Assembly (NCBI RefSeq): GCF_030540645.1
Contig: NZ_JAUNVV010000006.1
Location: 5,276 to 42,641, forward strand
Origin: Arthrobacter sp.
GTDB lineage: Bacteria; Actinomycetota; Actinomycetes; Actinomycetales; Micrococcaceae
Reading direction: 5' to 3'
DNA length: 37,366 nucleotides
Position numbers and translations under genes: made by a program. The notes under the pieces are model-generated. The model was not told where the DNA came from. It did no database searches and saw nothing but the letters and a program-made list of their open reading frames with translations. Below are positions 8,461 through 16,553 of this stretch, piece after piece. Each line of letters starts with the position of its first letter. Positions within the stretch are counted from its first letter, which is position 1.

Positions 8461-9819
8461 CTAGTGGACCCTTGCGAGCTGGCGCCGCAAGACCACTGCG
8501 GCAACAATGCCCAATAAAAATAAGGCTGTCGTGGCCGCAATCGGCACTATGAACGCCGCATGGTAGCCGGAGCTTTGGGCCAGCGCACCGGACAAGGCAG
8601 AGCCCAACGCCGTACCCCCAACGATGCCACTCGCGAGCACTGTCATCACCGTGCCCATCCACTGCGGCGGCGCTACGACGCTGCCAACGCTGAAAATTGT
8701 CACCATGGCGGGCCCCACCGGAAGCCCGACCAACAGCAGCACCCACACCATCTGGCCGAGGGTGGAAGGGGCCAAGAATGCCAGACTCCCGGCCGCCATC
8801 AGGCCACCCGTCAGCACCCAGCGCCACGCGTTGCTAAAAGTGGCCGGCCAGTAGGCCACCGAGAGTGCGGTCACCGCTGAGCTTGCGCCCATGATGGCGT
8901 ACATCAGCCCGGCCTGGTCCACTGAACCATGCACGCCCGTAAAGGCCGTCAACGCTGTTTGGGCGGAACCAAAGAATGTTCCCATGCACACCATTCCCGC
9001 TACTGGCACTGCCACCAGGAACCAGTTGGGCCGTTCCTTGGACACGTAGCCGGCGTTGCCCACGATGCTGCCGACGGCCGACTTGGCATTGACCAGCTCC
9101 GCCGTCGGGTGCAGGGCAAAAAGTGACACAAGGACCGCGGTCATGGCGGCGGCCAGAACAAGCGGCAGCCACGGCGCCACAAGGGACGCGAGCAGGCCGA
9201 CAAGCGCCGGCCCCAATACGAACGTCACCTCATCGGCGGTGCCTTCCAGGGACAGCGCGGTATCCACCATGGGTCCCTGTTCCTTCGCGGGGAGCTTTTT
9301 GCTCAACGCCATCCAGCGCACCCGGGACAGCGGGCCAACCTGAGGGGAGCTGCCTCCGGCCAGCAGCGCCGTCAGCAGCACCACCACCGTTGCCCCGTCC
9401 GTGACCCTGGCCCCGCTTTCCGGCAGCAATGTATAGGAGAGGAACACCACGGCCCCCACCAGCACGGCATTCACCAAGGCAGCGACCAGCAGCACCCGCT
9501 TCTGCCCCAGGCGGTCGGCCAGATAGCCCACCACCGGCGCTCCGACGGCCGCTCCCAAGCCGATGCAACCGGCCGCAAAACCGCCGATGGCGTAGGAACT
9601 GCTGACAAAAGTGACCATGGTCAGCACACCGATGGTCAGCATGGCCAGCGGAACCCGGGCAAAGAGACCCAAGGGAATGTAGCCGTTGCCAGCCAATTGT
9701 GGCAGCACGGAATAGCGGCCCCCCTTGACGGCAGGGGCGGCGGACACGGGTGCTTGCGGGGAGGTCGAGGGACTCAACTGTCTTTCTAAAGTTTCTTGCT
9801 TGGGCCGCGCGGTTTTCAC
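8461..9819 (-). CDS. Major facilitator superfamily transporter
   Basis: Membrane transporter of 452 aa with about 12 hydrophobic helices and a polar N-terminal stretch of roughly 45 residues. The MFS motif A between helices 2 and 3 is seen as GYLADRLGQKRVL (about residue 98). The overall layout resembles drug or sugar efflux members of the family; no substrate can be inferred. The start is GTG at 9819; no clear Shine-Dalgarno site precedes it, so the exact N-terminus is uncertain. The gene begins 55 bp after the sbcC stop and may be read from the sbcDC transcript. Confidence 0.88.
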   Translation of the reverse strand: MKTARPKQETLERQLSPSTSPQAPVSAAPAVKGGRYSVLPQLAGNGYIPLGLFARVPLAMLTIGVLTMVTFVSSSYAIGGFAAGCIGLGAAVGAPVVGYLADRLGQKRVLLVAALVNAVLVGAVVFLSYTLLPESGARVTDGATVVVLLTALLAGGSSPQVGPLSRVRWMALSKKLPAKEQGPMVDTALSLEGTADEVTFVLGPALVGLLASLVAPWLPLVLAAAMTAVLVSLFALHPTAELVNAKSAVGSIVGNAGYVSKERPNWFLVAVPVAGMVCMGTFFGSAQTALTAFTGVHGSVDQAGLMYAIMGASSAVTALSVAYWPATFSNAWRWVLTGGLMAAGSLAFLAPSTLGQMVWVLLLVGLPVGPAMVTIFSVGSVVAPPQWMGTVMTVLASGIVGGTALGSALSGALAQSSGYHAAFIVPIAATTALFLLGIVAAVVLRRQLARVH

Positions 9820-9874
9820 ACGCCGATTTCACGTTCCGGCACACGGCCAGGCAAAGTCCCGCCCAGTCTACCGT

Positions 9875-12800
9875 CTACGACCCTCCCGCCCCCGCCATGC
9901 TCAGCTCCAAGGTGGAACCATTCCGGCCCTTGTGAACGTGCAAATGCATCGGAATTCTCTGTTTCATCTCGGCCACGTGACTGACCAGCCCCACGACCCT
10001 CCCGCCGTCGCGCAAGCCTTCCAAGGCCTCCATGACCTGCTCCAGCGATTGTTCATCAAGGCTGCCAAAGCCTTCGTCAACAAACAATGTCTCAATGTCC
10101 AGCCCACCGGATTCGTACTGCACCACATCCGAAAGTCCCAAAGCCAGTGCCAATGACGCCATGAACGACTCCCCACCTGACAGCGTTGCCGTGTCCCGGC
10201 TGATACCTGTCCACTCATCGACCACTTCCAGGCCGAGCCCCGACTTCTTGTTCCCGGATTTCGCATCGCTGTGACGCAGCGTGTAGCGGGCATCGCTCAT
10301 AGTGGCCAAACGCACGGATGCCGCCTCTGCAACTTGTTCCAGACGTGCGGCAAGGACATAGCTGCTCAGCGTCATCTTCAATTTGTTGTCCCCCAGCCCG
10401 CGGACGGCAGCTGCGAGACCCTCCACCAGCTGGGCCTTCTCCCACAGCGGGGCAACAGCCGCCTCCAGCGCCATAAACGCAGTTTCAGTGGCGGCGACCT
10501 GGTCCGCTGCCGACCGCGTCATCCCCAGCTTCAAGGACGCTGCCCGGGCCTGGGTCAGGGCAAGCTTCGCCTCACCCGCCAACACCTCGAGGTCAGTTTC
10601 CGTGGGTGCTGCAATGTTCGCTTCCACTTCCTTTTGCGCGGCTGCGACGTCCGCAGCGGCCAGCCTGTCCGCATTGACATCAACCGCACGCGCATAGTCC
10701 TTGATGTCCTTCTCCAGGGTTGCTGCCGCAGCGGGAGTCAGAATTGCATCCTGCACCGCCTCCACATCCTCAAACACTGAGCCTGCGAGCGCCTGTTCCT
10801 GCGCAACGGCGGCCTCTTTCGCGGCAGCCTGCACAGTGGTGCGGTGGCGCACCACTTGCAGCAGCGTCTCAACGAGTGCCTGGGCGTGGGTCAGTGCTGC
10901 AAGGCGCAGCGCCAAGGACTGGTAGCCGTCGCGGACCTGTGTGAGATGTTCTTCCAATGCCGCGATTTCTTCCGCCAGCGCCACTTGGCCGGTGCGCAGC
11001 GAAGCTGCTTCGCCAGCGGCTGCCACGACGTCCTGCTGCGCGTCTTGAATACGCTTTTGCAGCTCTATGGCCTCCGCATTCAGGGTGCTCAGCTCCGCAA
11101 TGGCCGCGGTGGCGTTCTTATGCGCCAACTTCTTAAGTGCGACGGCTTCCCGTGCCTCTCCCAGCTCACCGGCACCACCGCGTTCGGTCAGGACCGCGAG
11201 GGTGTTCCTGGCTTCGGCGAGCTGGGTGCGGGCCGTACTGGCCAGCGCTTCCCCGGTGTCAAAAGCTTGCTTGGCGGCTTTCTCCGCCTTGACGAGGTCG
11301 GCACCGGCACCGGCCAGCGGCGACGGTGCCGGATGCACGAGGCTTCCGCACACCTGGCATGGTTCCCCATCCACCAGGGTGGCGGCCAACTCTCCCGCTG
11401 CCTGGCTGAGTCTGCGGTTGAAGGCCTCAAGCCAGCTCTCCTTGGCGTTCAAGGCTTTTTCACGGGCCAGCTCATGAGCGGCCGCCAATTCGGTCACCGC
11501 AGTGTTCTGGAGCTGGTATTCCTCAATGGCGGTGACACGTTGCACGGCCTGCGCGGCACCTTGGGCAGCATGCTCCACATTGTGGCCTGCTTGGTGGAGT
11601 TCTTCCTGCCTCTCCTGCACCAGGGCCAGCCGTGTGCTGGAAGCGGCAACGGCGCCCGCTTGCTTGTCCTGCAGCTTGAGGACTCGCGCCAGGTCCTTTT
11701 CATTCTTCGTGAGCGCAGCACATTTTTGGCTGTGTCTGCCTTCTTCGGGCAGCGCGGTATTGACTGCGGCAATCTTGCCCGTCAGTTCGCGGTCGAGGCG
11801 TTCAAGGGCTTGCTCGCTGGCCGCAGCTGCCGGTTTGCCCAGCATGGTCGCAGCAAGTTCGTTTGCGTCAAAGTCCACCGCGGCAGTCGCAGCGCGGGCG
11901 TTCGCCAGTGCCTCCGCCTTGCCGGCCATGGCCGCTGCAGCCAGCACGGGCGCCAACACCTGTGCGCCATGGTGCTGCTCTTGTTGGTGGCGCCATTGCA
12001 GCGCTTGCCCGGCAAGGGCTGCCAGCCTTGCCTTTTCGGCGACCGCCGCTGCCAGCGCCGTGTGCCGGCTGCGCCGCGCTTGCGCGTCCTGAAGGGCTTG
12101 GACCAAATCATCGGAGTGCTGTTGGGCTTTCTGCGCCCCCTGGCTGCTGCGTTCCATGGCCGGGGCGAGTTGGCCGTTGAGCCAGGCGAACAGCTCCAAG
12201 CCGCGCAGTTGCATGCTGTCCACTGATTCCTCGTCAGTTGGCGCATCAGCTTCGGCTTCAGTTTCCCCGGTGTCCCCTTCAGCCAGCACTGCTGCACTCT
12301 GGCTGCGGGCCAGCTGTTCGGTTGCCGCCAGCTGACTCAGCCCTACCGCAACTTCGGCTTGGGCAGCCTTGGAGTCATTGGCCAGGCGAACTTCGAGGTC
12401 CTTGTAGATGTCTGTGCCAAAGAGCTTTTGCAGCAGCACTTGGCGCTCCTCGGCGCTTGCTCGCAGAAACGCTGCAAAGTCTCCCTGCGCCAGCAACACA
12501 ACCTTGGTGAACTGGGCCATGTTCATCCCCAGCAGGGCTTGAATCTCGGCGGCGGCCTCGTCGTTGCGGGTGGACTTCACTACCCATTCACCATCGGTTT
12601 TTTCACGCAGATGGGTGCTCGCCTGTTCCTTGGTGGTCCCAGTTCCACGCTTGAGCGGGCGCATCCATTCCGGGTTGCGCCGCACTTCCAGGCGCCGCCC
12701 GCCAGCACTGAATTCACACACCACCTCAGGTCCCACGCCCTCAGCTGCATGGTGGCTGCGCAATTGTGCCTGGGCGCCTTGCCGCGCGCCCGGCACCCTG

Positions 12801-12961
12801 CCGTAGAGTGCATACGCAATGGCGTCCAGAACACTGGTCTTGCCAGCACCCGTTGAACCGTTGAGGAGAAACAGCCCCTGGGCTCCCAACTGGTCAAAGT
12901 CAACCACTTCACGCCCTGCAAAGGGGCCGAAGGCCTGTATTTCCAACCGGTGGATCCTCAC
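9875..12961 (-). CDS. sbcC: Exonuclease SbcCD, ATPase subunit SbcC
   Basis: SMC/Rad50-type ATPase of the SbcCD nuclease, which opens DNA hairpins and processes double-strand ends. 1028 aa. Order of parts: Walker A NGSTGAGKTS (Lys41), a long Ala/Gln/Glu-rich coiled coil, the zinc hook CQVC (Cys535/Cys538), a second coiled-coil arm, the ABC signature TLSGGESF, and Walker B TLFVDEGFGSLD in the last 100 residues. All key residues are present. The GTG start at 12961 overlaps the sbcD stop by 4 bp, so the subunits are translationally coupled. The protein is Ala-rich even for this host. Confidence 0.96.
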   Translation of the reverse strand: MRIHRLEIQAFGPFAGREVVDFDQLGAQGLFLLNGSTGAGKTSVLDAIAYALYGRVPGARQGAQAQLRSHHAAEGVGPEVVCEFSAGGRRLEVRRNPEWMRPLKRGTGTTKEQASTHLREKTDGEWVVKSTRNDEAAAEIQALLGMNMAQFTKVVLLAQGDFAAFLRASAEERQVLLQKLFGTDIYKDLEVRLANDSKAAQAEVAVGLSQLAATEQLARSQSAAVLAEGDTGETEAEADAPTDEESVDSMQLRGLELFAWLNGQLAPAMERSSQGAQKAQQHSDDLVQALQDAQARRSRHTALAAAVAEKARLAALAGQALQWRHQQEQHHGAQVLAPVLAAAAMAGKAEALANARAATAAVDFDANELAATMLGKPAAAASEQALERLDRELTGKIAAVNTALPEEGRHSQKCAALTKNEKDLARVLKLQDKQAGAVAASSTRLALVQERQEELHQAGHNVEHAAQGAAQAVQRVTAIEEYQLQNTAVTELAAAHELAREKALNAKESWLEAFNRRLSQAAGELAATLVDGEPCQVCGSLVHPAPSPLAGAGADLVKAEKAAKQAFDTGEALASTARTQLAEARNTLAVLTERGGAGELGEAREAVALKKLAHKNATAAIAELSTLNAEAIELQKRIQDAQQDVVAAAGEAASLRTGQVALAEEIAALEEHLTQVRDGYQSLALRLAALTHAQALVETLLQVVRHRTTVQAAAKEAAVAQEQALAGSVFEDVEAVQDAILTPAAAATLEKDIKDYARAVDVNADRLAAADVAAAQKEVEANIAAPTETDLEVLAGEAKLALTQARAASLKLGMTRSAADQVAATETAFMALEAAVAPLWEKAQLVEGLAAAVRGLGDNKLKMTLSSYVLAARLEQVAEAASVRLATMSDARYTLRHSDAKSGNKKSGLGLEVVDEWTGISRDTATLSGGESFMASLALALGLSDVVQYESGGLDIETLFVDEGFGSLDEQSLEQVMEALEGLRDGGRVVGLVSHVAEMKQRIPMHLHVHKGRNGSTLELSMAGAGGS

Positions 12962-14133
12962 AGTGCGCTCTCCTGTTCCCGCACACGGGCCAGGGCCTCG
13001 CGCAACACTTGTTGTTCGGCGTCGCTCGCACCGCGGTGGCGCACATGGTCAAGGAAACCGCAGCACAGTTCCAACTCGTTGGCGGCCTTGGCGATGCGGG
13101 CGCCGTAGCTTTGTCGCTGCGCCTCCCGCTCGATCTCTGGCGCGAACATCAACACGAGGGTGTTGGGGAAACGGGTACGCAGACGCTCAATGGCCAGTTC
13201 CGGACGGTCGTTGTCGGTGAGCGTGATCTGGCAGTAGTGATCCTGTGCGAACGCCCACTTTTCGGCGGTGAGGAGGTCATCAAGTTTGCCGCTCAAAACG
13301 CTCAACGCCCGCTCCGGCGCCCACACCACTTTCCGTACCTCACCCAGACCGTCTTCGGTGATTTCCAGCAACCAGGCCCCTTTAGTGTGGCTGGCTTCGG
13401 AAAACGAATACGGGAGAGGGGAACCTGAATACCGCACCTTTTCACTCAACGTCTGCGGGCCGTGCAGATGTCCCAGCGCCGTGTAGCTAAAGCGGTCAAA
13501 GAGATCCAACGGCACCGCCCCGACTCCCCCAATGGACAGTTCACGTTCGCTGGCGGAGGTGAGGCCACCACTGGCAAACGTGTGGGCCAGCACCACCGAG
13601 GCCGTCCCCGGGGCCCGGGTGTCAAGATCTGTGCCGATGCGGTTCACGGCCGCTTCGGTGACGCTGAAGTGGGTGCCATTTTCCAGACCCAGTTCTTCGG
13701 CCACCAGCCGGGGTTCAAGGAAGGGGATGCCGTAGATGGCCACCTGCGCACCACCGACTCTGTCGCTGCCGGCTTGCAGCGGCAGCAGGACGGGGGTGTC
13801 CAGATCGGAAAGCCGGGTGCGCAAATGCACTCCGGCACGTTCAAGCAGCCGCCCGCCGAAGCCCAAGCGTGCGGCTGAGTCGTGATTGCCGCTGGTCACA
13901 ACCACCTGCACGCCGGCGGCACTGAGCCGGGCAAGGATGTCATCGAAGAGGTTCACCACATCCACACCGGGCAGTGCGCGGTCATAGACGTCACCGGAGA
14001 CGAGGACAACATCGACGTTTTCCGCTGTGACGGTGTCCAGGAGTTGGTTGGCGAAACGCTGTTGCGCGGCCAGCGTGCCAACGCCATGGAACGACCTGCC
14101 CAAGTGCCAGTCTGAGGTGTGGAGAAGCTTCAT
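12958..14133 (-). CDS. sbcD: Exonuclease SbcCD, nuclease subunit SbcD
   Basis: Mre11-type calcineurin-like metallophosphoesterase, 391 aa, partner of SbcC. The five metal-site blocks are visible: TSDWHLG (Asp8, His10), VSGDVYDRA, TSGNHDS, VLAHTFASG and LGHLHGP. The start is placed at ATG 14133, giving the canonical N-terminus MKLLHTSDWHLG. An ATG ten codons upstream (14163) has no ribosome site, whereas a TAGCGT hexamer lies 7 bases before 14133, consistent with a leaderless transcript. Confidence 0.95.
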   Translation of the reverse strand: MKLLHTSDWHLGRSFHGVGTLAAQQRFANQLLDTVTAENVDVVLVSGDVYDRALPGVDVVNLFDDILARLSAAGVQVVVTSGNHDSAARLGFGGRLLERAGVHLRTRLSDLDTPVLLPLQAGSDRVGGAQVAIYGIPFLEPRLVAEELGLENGTHFSVTEAAVNRIGTDLDTRAPGTASVVLAHTFASGGLTSASERELSIGGVGAVPLDLFDRFSYTALGHLHGPQTLSEKVRYSGSPLPYSFSEASHTKGAWLLEITEDGLGEVRKVVWAPERALSVLSGKLDDLLTAEKWAFAQDHYCQITLTDNDRPELAIERLRTRFPNTLVLMFAPEIEREAQRQSYGARIAKAANELELCCGFLDHVRHRGASDAEQQVLREALARVREQESAL

Positions 14134-14140
14134 GCTACTT

Positions 14141-14146
14141 ACGCTA
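14141..14146 (-). promoter_or_regulatory. sbcD: -10 hexamer TAGCGT, leaderless start of sbcD
   Basis: TAGCGT followed by 7 bases and the ATG at 14133. Transcription would begin at or next to the A of the start codon. No clear -35 is visible. Confidence 0.5.
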
Positions 14147-14205
14147 GCGGAGGCCACCGACATTCGAGGATTGAGCCCTCGATGCAGTGAGAGTGTGCGG
14201 GGATT

Positions 14206-14568
14206 CTAGCGACGGGGCTTTTCCACCACAAGCGCCTGCGCTGCGGCAACATTGGCCACCCTAGCCCCATAAATCACTGCGACCAGCAACAGGGCGCAGG
14301 CCATGAGCGCCATAACGGTTTGCGTACCAGGTGAATCGAGGAACAGCAGCCCGGCTAGGGAGATGGCTGCGGCGGCGATGCCGCTGACCCACATCGGTTG
14401 CACTGCTGCGCGGTGTCCTGCCTGCCAGGTGACCTCATTCACCATGGTTTTGCTCGTGCGAATGCCCAACCATGGGTTCATCTTGATCCGCCCACTGGCA
14501 CAGGCGTGGTTCGCAGCAGCAATCCCTAGAGAGCAGATGGCAAGCAGAAGGAGGGAAAGGATTAACAT
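14206..14568 (-). CDS. SdpI-family membrane protein
   Basis: 120 aa with three hydrophobic helices (about 2-20, 60-80 and 88-108). The conserved SdpI-family block lies between helices 1 and 2: GRIKMNPWLGIRTSKTM, then a Trp and GHRAA. In Bacillus subtilis SdpI gives immunity to the SdpC toxin and acts as a signalling membrane protein, but most actinobacterial members have no known role and no sdpABC genes are present here. Start 14568 is chosen because TACTGT lies exactly 6 bases before it. GGAGG directly abuts the ATG and is too close to act as a Shine-Dalgarno site. Confidence 0.8.
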   Translation of the reverse strand: MLILSLLLLAICSLGIAAANHACASGRIKMNPWLGIRTSKTMVNEVTWQAGHRAAVQPMWVSGIAAAAISLAGLLFLDSPGTQTVMALMACALLLVAVIYGARVANVAAAQALVVEKPRR

Positions 14569-14574
14569 CCTCCA

Positions 14575-14580
14575 ACAGTA
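14575..14580 (-). promoter_or_regulatory. -10 hexamer TACTGT, leaderless start of the SdpI-like gene
   Basis: TACTGT, six bases, then ATG at 14568. It lies just beyond the foot of the large hairpin at 14594-14652, so transcription restarts after that structure. Confidence 0.55.
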
Positions 14581-14593
14581 GCTTTGAATGCCA

Positions 14594-14652
14594 ACAGCCC
14601 GCACCGGGGGCCAGAAAACGAAACAAGTTTTCGGCCGCCGTGTGCGGGCTGT
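14594..14652 (-). terminator. Large two-stage hairpin downstream of the aquaporin gene
   Basis: Outer arms of 11 bp, ACAGCCCGCAC (14594-14604) and GTGCGGGCTGT (14642-14652), pair perfectly. Inside, GGCC (14609-14612) plus GAAAAC (14614-14619) pairs with GTTTTC (14627-14632) plus GGCC (14633-14636), with one bulged base and a 7-base loop. It begins 36 bp after the aquaporin stop and probably ends that transcript, although no U-run follows. The inner arms could also form a hairpin on their own. Confidence 0.65.
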
Positions 14653-14688
14653 CAGGCGGGCTGCCCCCGCTGATCGAGGGCTGCGGTG

Positions 14689-15600
14689 CTACTTCTTCGG
14701 GGCGTCGAAGAATGCCTGGGCGTCGTTTGCCGCCTCCGGCGCAGCCGCCGGGGCCGGGGCGATGACAACAGCGTCGGCGACAGCATCGGCGTCGTCCGTC
14801 AGGGCGGCAAACCCAACCGGCACGGAAACTGTAGGAACCTTCGTGGGGGCGAAGGAGCGGAAGATGGCAGCAGCCAGGGCGGCACCAAACAGCGGGGCCA
14901 GCCAGAACAGCCACAGCTGGCCAAGGGCCCAGGAGTCAGCCAGGAACACGACGGAGGTGGCACGGGCCGGGTTCAGGGATCCATTGCTCAACGGCATCGT
15001 GATGCTCACGGCCACGGCGAAGGCCAGGCCGATGGCGATGGGACCCAGGGTCGTCTTGTTGCGTGCGGAGGTGACACCCAGGATCATGGCGGTCAGGGCT
15101 GCAACGGCAACAATTTCCACGATCAGCACGCCCACCATGGGCACCTGCGACGGTGAATGCGCGTCAAAGCCGTTGGCCAGTGCACCGAACAATTTGGATG
15201 TTTCCGGGGTGGCACCGGCGGGCATGACCTTCATCAACGCCAGCCACACGACCGAGGCGAGCAGAGCGCCCACCGTCTGGGCCACGATGTACAGCGCCAT
15301 CGCGGAGAACTTCAACTTACCTGCCACGGCCATGCCCAGCGAGAATGCCGGGTTGAAGTAGCCGTTGGAGATGTGCCCGAAGGAGATGATCGCGGCGACC
15401 ATGGCAAGTCCGTAGGCGAAGCCCACCGTGGTGCCGGCCCCTCCGGAGCTGAAGAGCGCCATGCCGAGCCCGGCAAAGACGATGAAAAAGCTGCCCAACC
15501 CTTCAATGGCAACTCGGGTGCTCAGCGGGTAGGCCTGCTCCGTGGTTGTGGCCGTGGCCTGGGCTGTGGCACTCGCCACTGCCGTTCCGGATGTAGTCAT
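14689..15600 (-). CDS. Aquaporin (MIP family) with unusual selectivity-filter residues
   Basis: Six-helix water/solute channel of 303 aa with both NPA boxes: FNPAF (Asn83) and LNPAR (Asn210). By alignment to E. coli AqpZ, the aromatic/arginine filter positions would be Tyr63, Val198, Gly207 and Arg213, against Phe, His, Thr and Arg in AqpZ. Loss of the histidine suggests a wider pore that might pass small neutral solutes. A polar, Ala-rich N-terminus (about 25 residues) and a C-terminal tail of about 50 residues flank the channel. AAAAGG 12 bases upstream of ATG 15600 is a likely ribosome site. Neighbours are small membrane proteins on the same strand. Confidence 0.88.
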   Translation of the reverse strand: MTTSGTAVASATAQATATTTEQAYPLSTRVAIEGLGSFFIVFAGLGMALFSSGGAGTTVGFAYGLAMVAAIISFGHISNGYFNPAFSLGMAVAGKLKFSAMALYIVAQTVGALLASVVWLALMKVMPAGATPETSKLFGALANGFDAHSPSQVPMVGVLIVEIVAVAALTAMILGVTSARNKTTLGPIAIGLAFAVAVSITMPLSNGSLNPARATSVVFLADSWALGQLWLFWLAPLFGAALAAAIFRSFAPTKVPTVSVPVGFAALTDDADAVADAVVIAPAPAAAPEAANDAQAFFDAPKK

Positions 15601-15670
15601 GGTGTGAAGATCCTTTTCGTGGAAATCAAAAATAGCTGCCGTGGATGCGGCTCAGGGGCACTGCAGGAGC

Positions 15671-16096
15671 CTAAAACCCCAGCAACAATGCCACGACGGC
15701 GGCCGCAGCCAGCGCAACTATAGCGGCCGATGCTGTACGTAACATAAGAGCCGGTGGGGCAATATGCTCTTCAGCCTCCAGCACGCCAACGCCGGCATGA
15801 AGCATGCGGATCCGGCTGGCGGCACACACAACCAGGACTATCGTCATGAGGCTGGCCACCACTGCGCACGCGCCCAGTCCGATGATATGGGCGGAGTGGC
15901 CGGGGGTAAACAGCCCGGGGACGGCGGCCGACCCTTCGCGTGTCAGCGACACGGCCCAGCCGCGCCAGATCAACAGGTCGGCAATGACTGCACTCATGAT
16001 CGTTCGCCGCCATGACAGTGCCGTACGCTCGGGCTGCAGCCCGGGATCCCTGGCCGGCGGCGGCGTCGCACCCGCGCCTGCGCCTTCTAAACTCAC
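15671..16096 (-). CDS. DUF202 membrane protein (first of a pair)
   Basis: 141 aa with a cytoplasmic N-terminus and three hydrophobic helices. The DUF202 hallmark GLQPERTALSWRRT (about residues 19-32) precedes the first helix. The family is common and uncharacterised. The start is GTG 16096, 15 bp after the stop of the other DUF202 gene; no good Shine-Dalgarno site is visible, so it is probably read through from that gene. Such tandem DUF202 pairs may form a two-subunit membrane complex (inference). The aquaporin gene follows 70 bp downstream on the same strand. Confidence 0.8.
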   Translation of the reverse strand: MSLEGAGAGATPPPARDPGLQPERTALSWRRTIMSAVIADLLIWRGWAVSLTREGSAAVPGLFTPGHSAHIIGLGACAVVASLMTIVLVVCAASRIRMLHAGVGVLEAEEHIAPPALMLRTASAAIVALAAAAVVALLLGF

Positions 16097-16111
16097 GCTG
16101 GGGAACCCAAG

Positions 16112-16468
16112 TTAAGGACGGACCAAAATCAGGACGGCGAAGATGATGGCCGCAACGGACACCACCACCGTCATGCCCAAAAGCAGCCAGGAGTGCGGAA
16201 GTTCTGCATCATTGCGCATGGCCTGCTCCTGGTGCGCCCAGCGCCGGTAGCTGACAATGGCCAGCACCGCACCAATGATGGCCAGCACCATGCACAAGAT
16301 GATGCGAACCACCGTCGGGGCGATTTCCGGCGCCAGTTGGTCGATGGCCACAGCTCCGGCGAGCAGGGCCAGCGCCGTGCGCACCCATGCCAGAAATGTC
16401 CGCTCATTTGCGAGCGAAAACCGGTAGTCCGGGGTCTTGCCGGCTCTTCTCCAAGCAGGCTCGCGCAT
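16112..16468 (-). CDS. DUF202 membrane protein, YidH-like (second of a pair)
   Basis: 118 aa with the family motif RFSLANERTFLAWVRTALALLAGAV leading into helix 1 (about residues 16-40; only the family key residues NERTFLAW-RT matter), then helices near 52-72 and 95-115. It resembles E. coli YidH, an inner-membrane protein of unknown role. Start 16468 is set by a strong GAGGAG 5 bases upstream, in contrast to most operon heads in this window; the open frame runs further upstream without similarity. It diverges from the ADP-ribosylglycohydrolase gene across 85 bp. Confidence 0.83.
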   Translation of the reverse strand: MREPAWRRAGKTPDYRFSLANERTFLAWVRTALALLAGAVAIDQLAPEIAPTVVRIILCMVLAIIGAVLAIVSYRRWAHQEQAMRNDAELPHSWLLLGMTVVVSVAAIIFAVLILVRP

Positions 16469-16541
16469 GGATCTCCTCGTTCGTGGGTGCTGATTGTCCA
16501 AACATGAGTCTACTGCGCATCCCACCGCCTCCCTTGGACGG

Positions 16542-16547
16542 TAAATT
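16542..16547 (+). promoter_or_regulatory. -10 hexamer TAAATT, leaderless start of the ADP-ribosylglycohydrolase gene
   Basis: TAAATT, six bases (GGAGGC), then ATG at 16554. The GGAGG is one base from the start codon, too close for a Shine-Dalgarno site. Confidence 0.5.
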
Positions 16548-16553
16548 GGAGGC

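Noticed and set aside
10844..12226. 460-aa plus-strand ORF opposite sbcC
   Set aside because: Shadow of the Ala/Gln/Glu-rich coiled coil; no start signal or family features.
9875..14133. SbcCD as part of an anti-phage locus
   Set aside because: The pair is a normal housekeeping operon and nothing adjacent looks like a defence gene.
14206..14568. Toxin-immunity (sdp) system based on the SdpI-like protein
   Set aside because: No sdpA, sdpB or sdpC-like gene or small toxin ORF is present; neighbours are an aquaporin and sbcDC.
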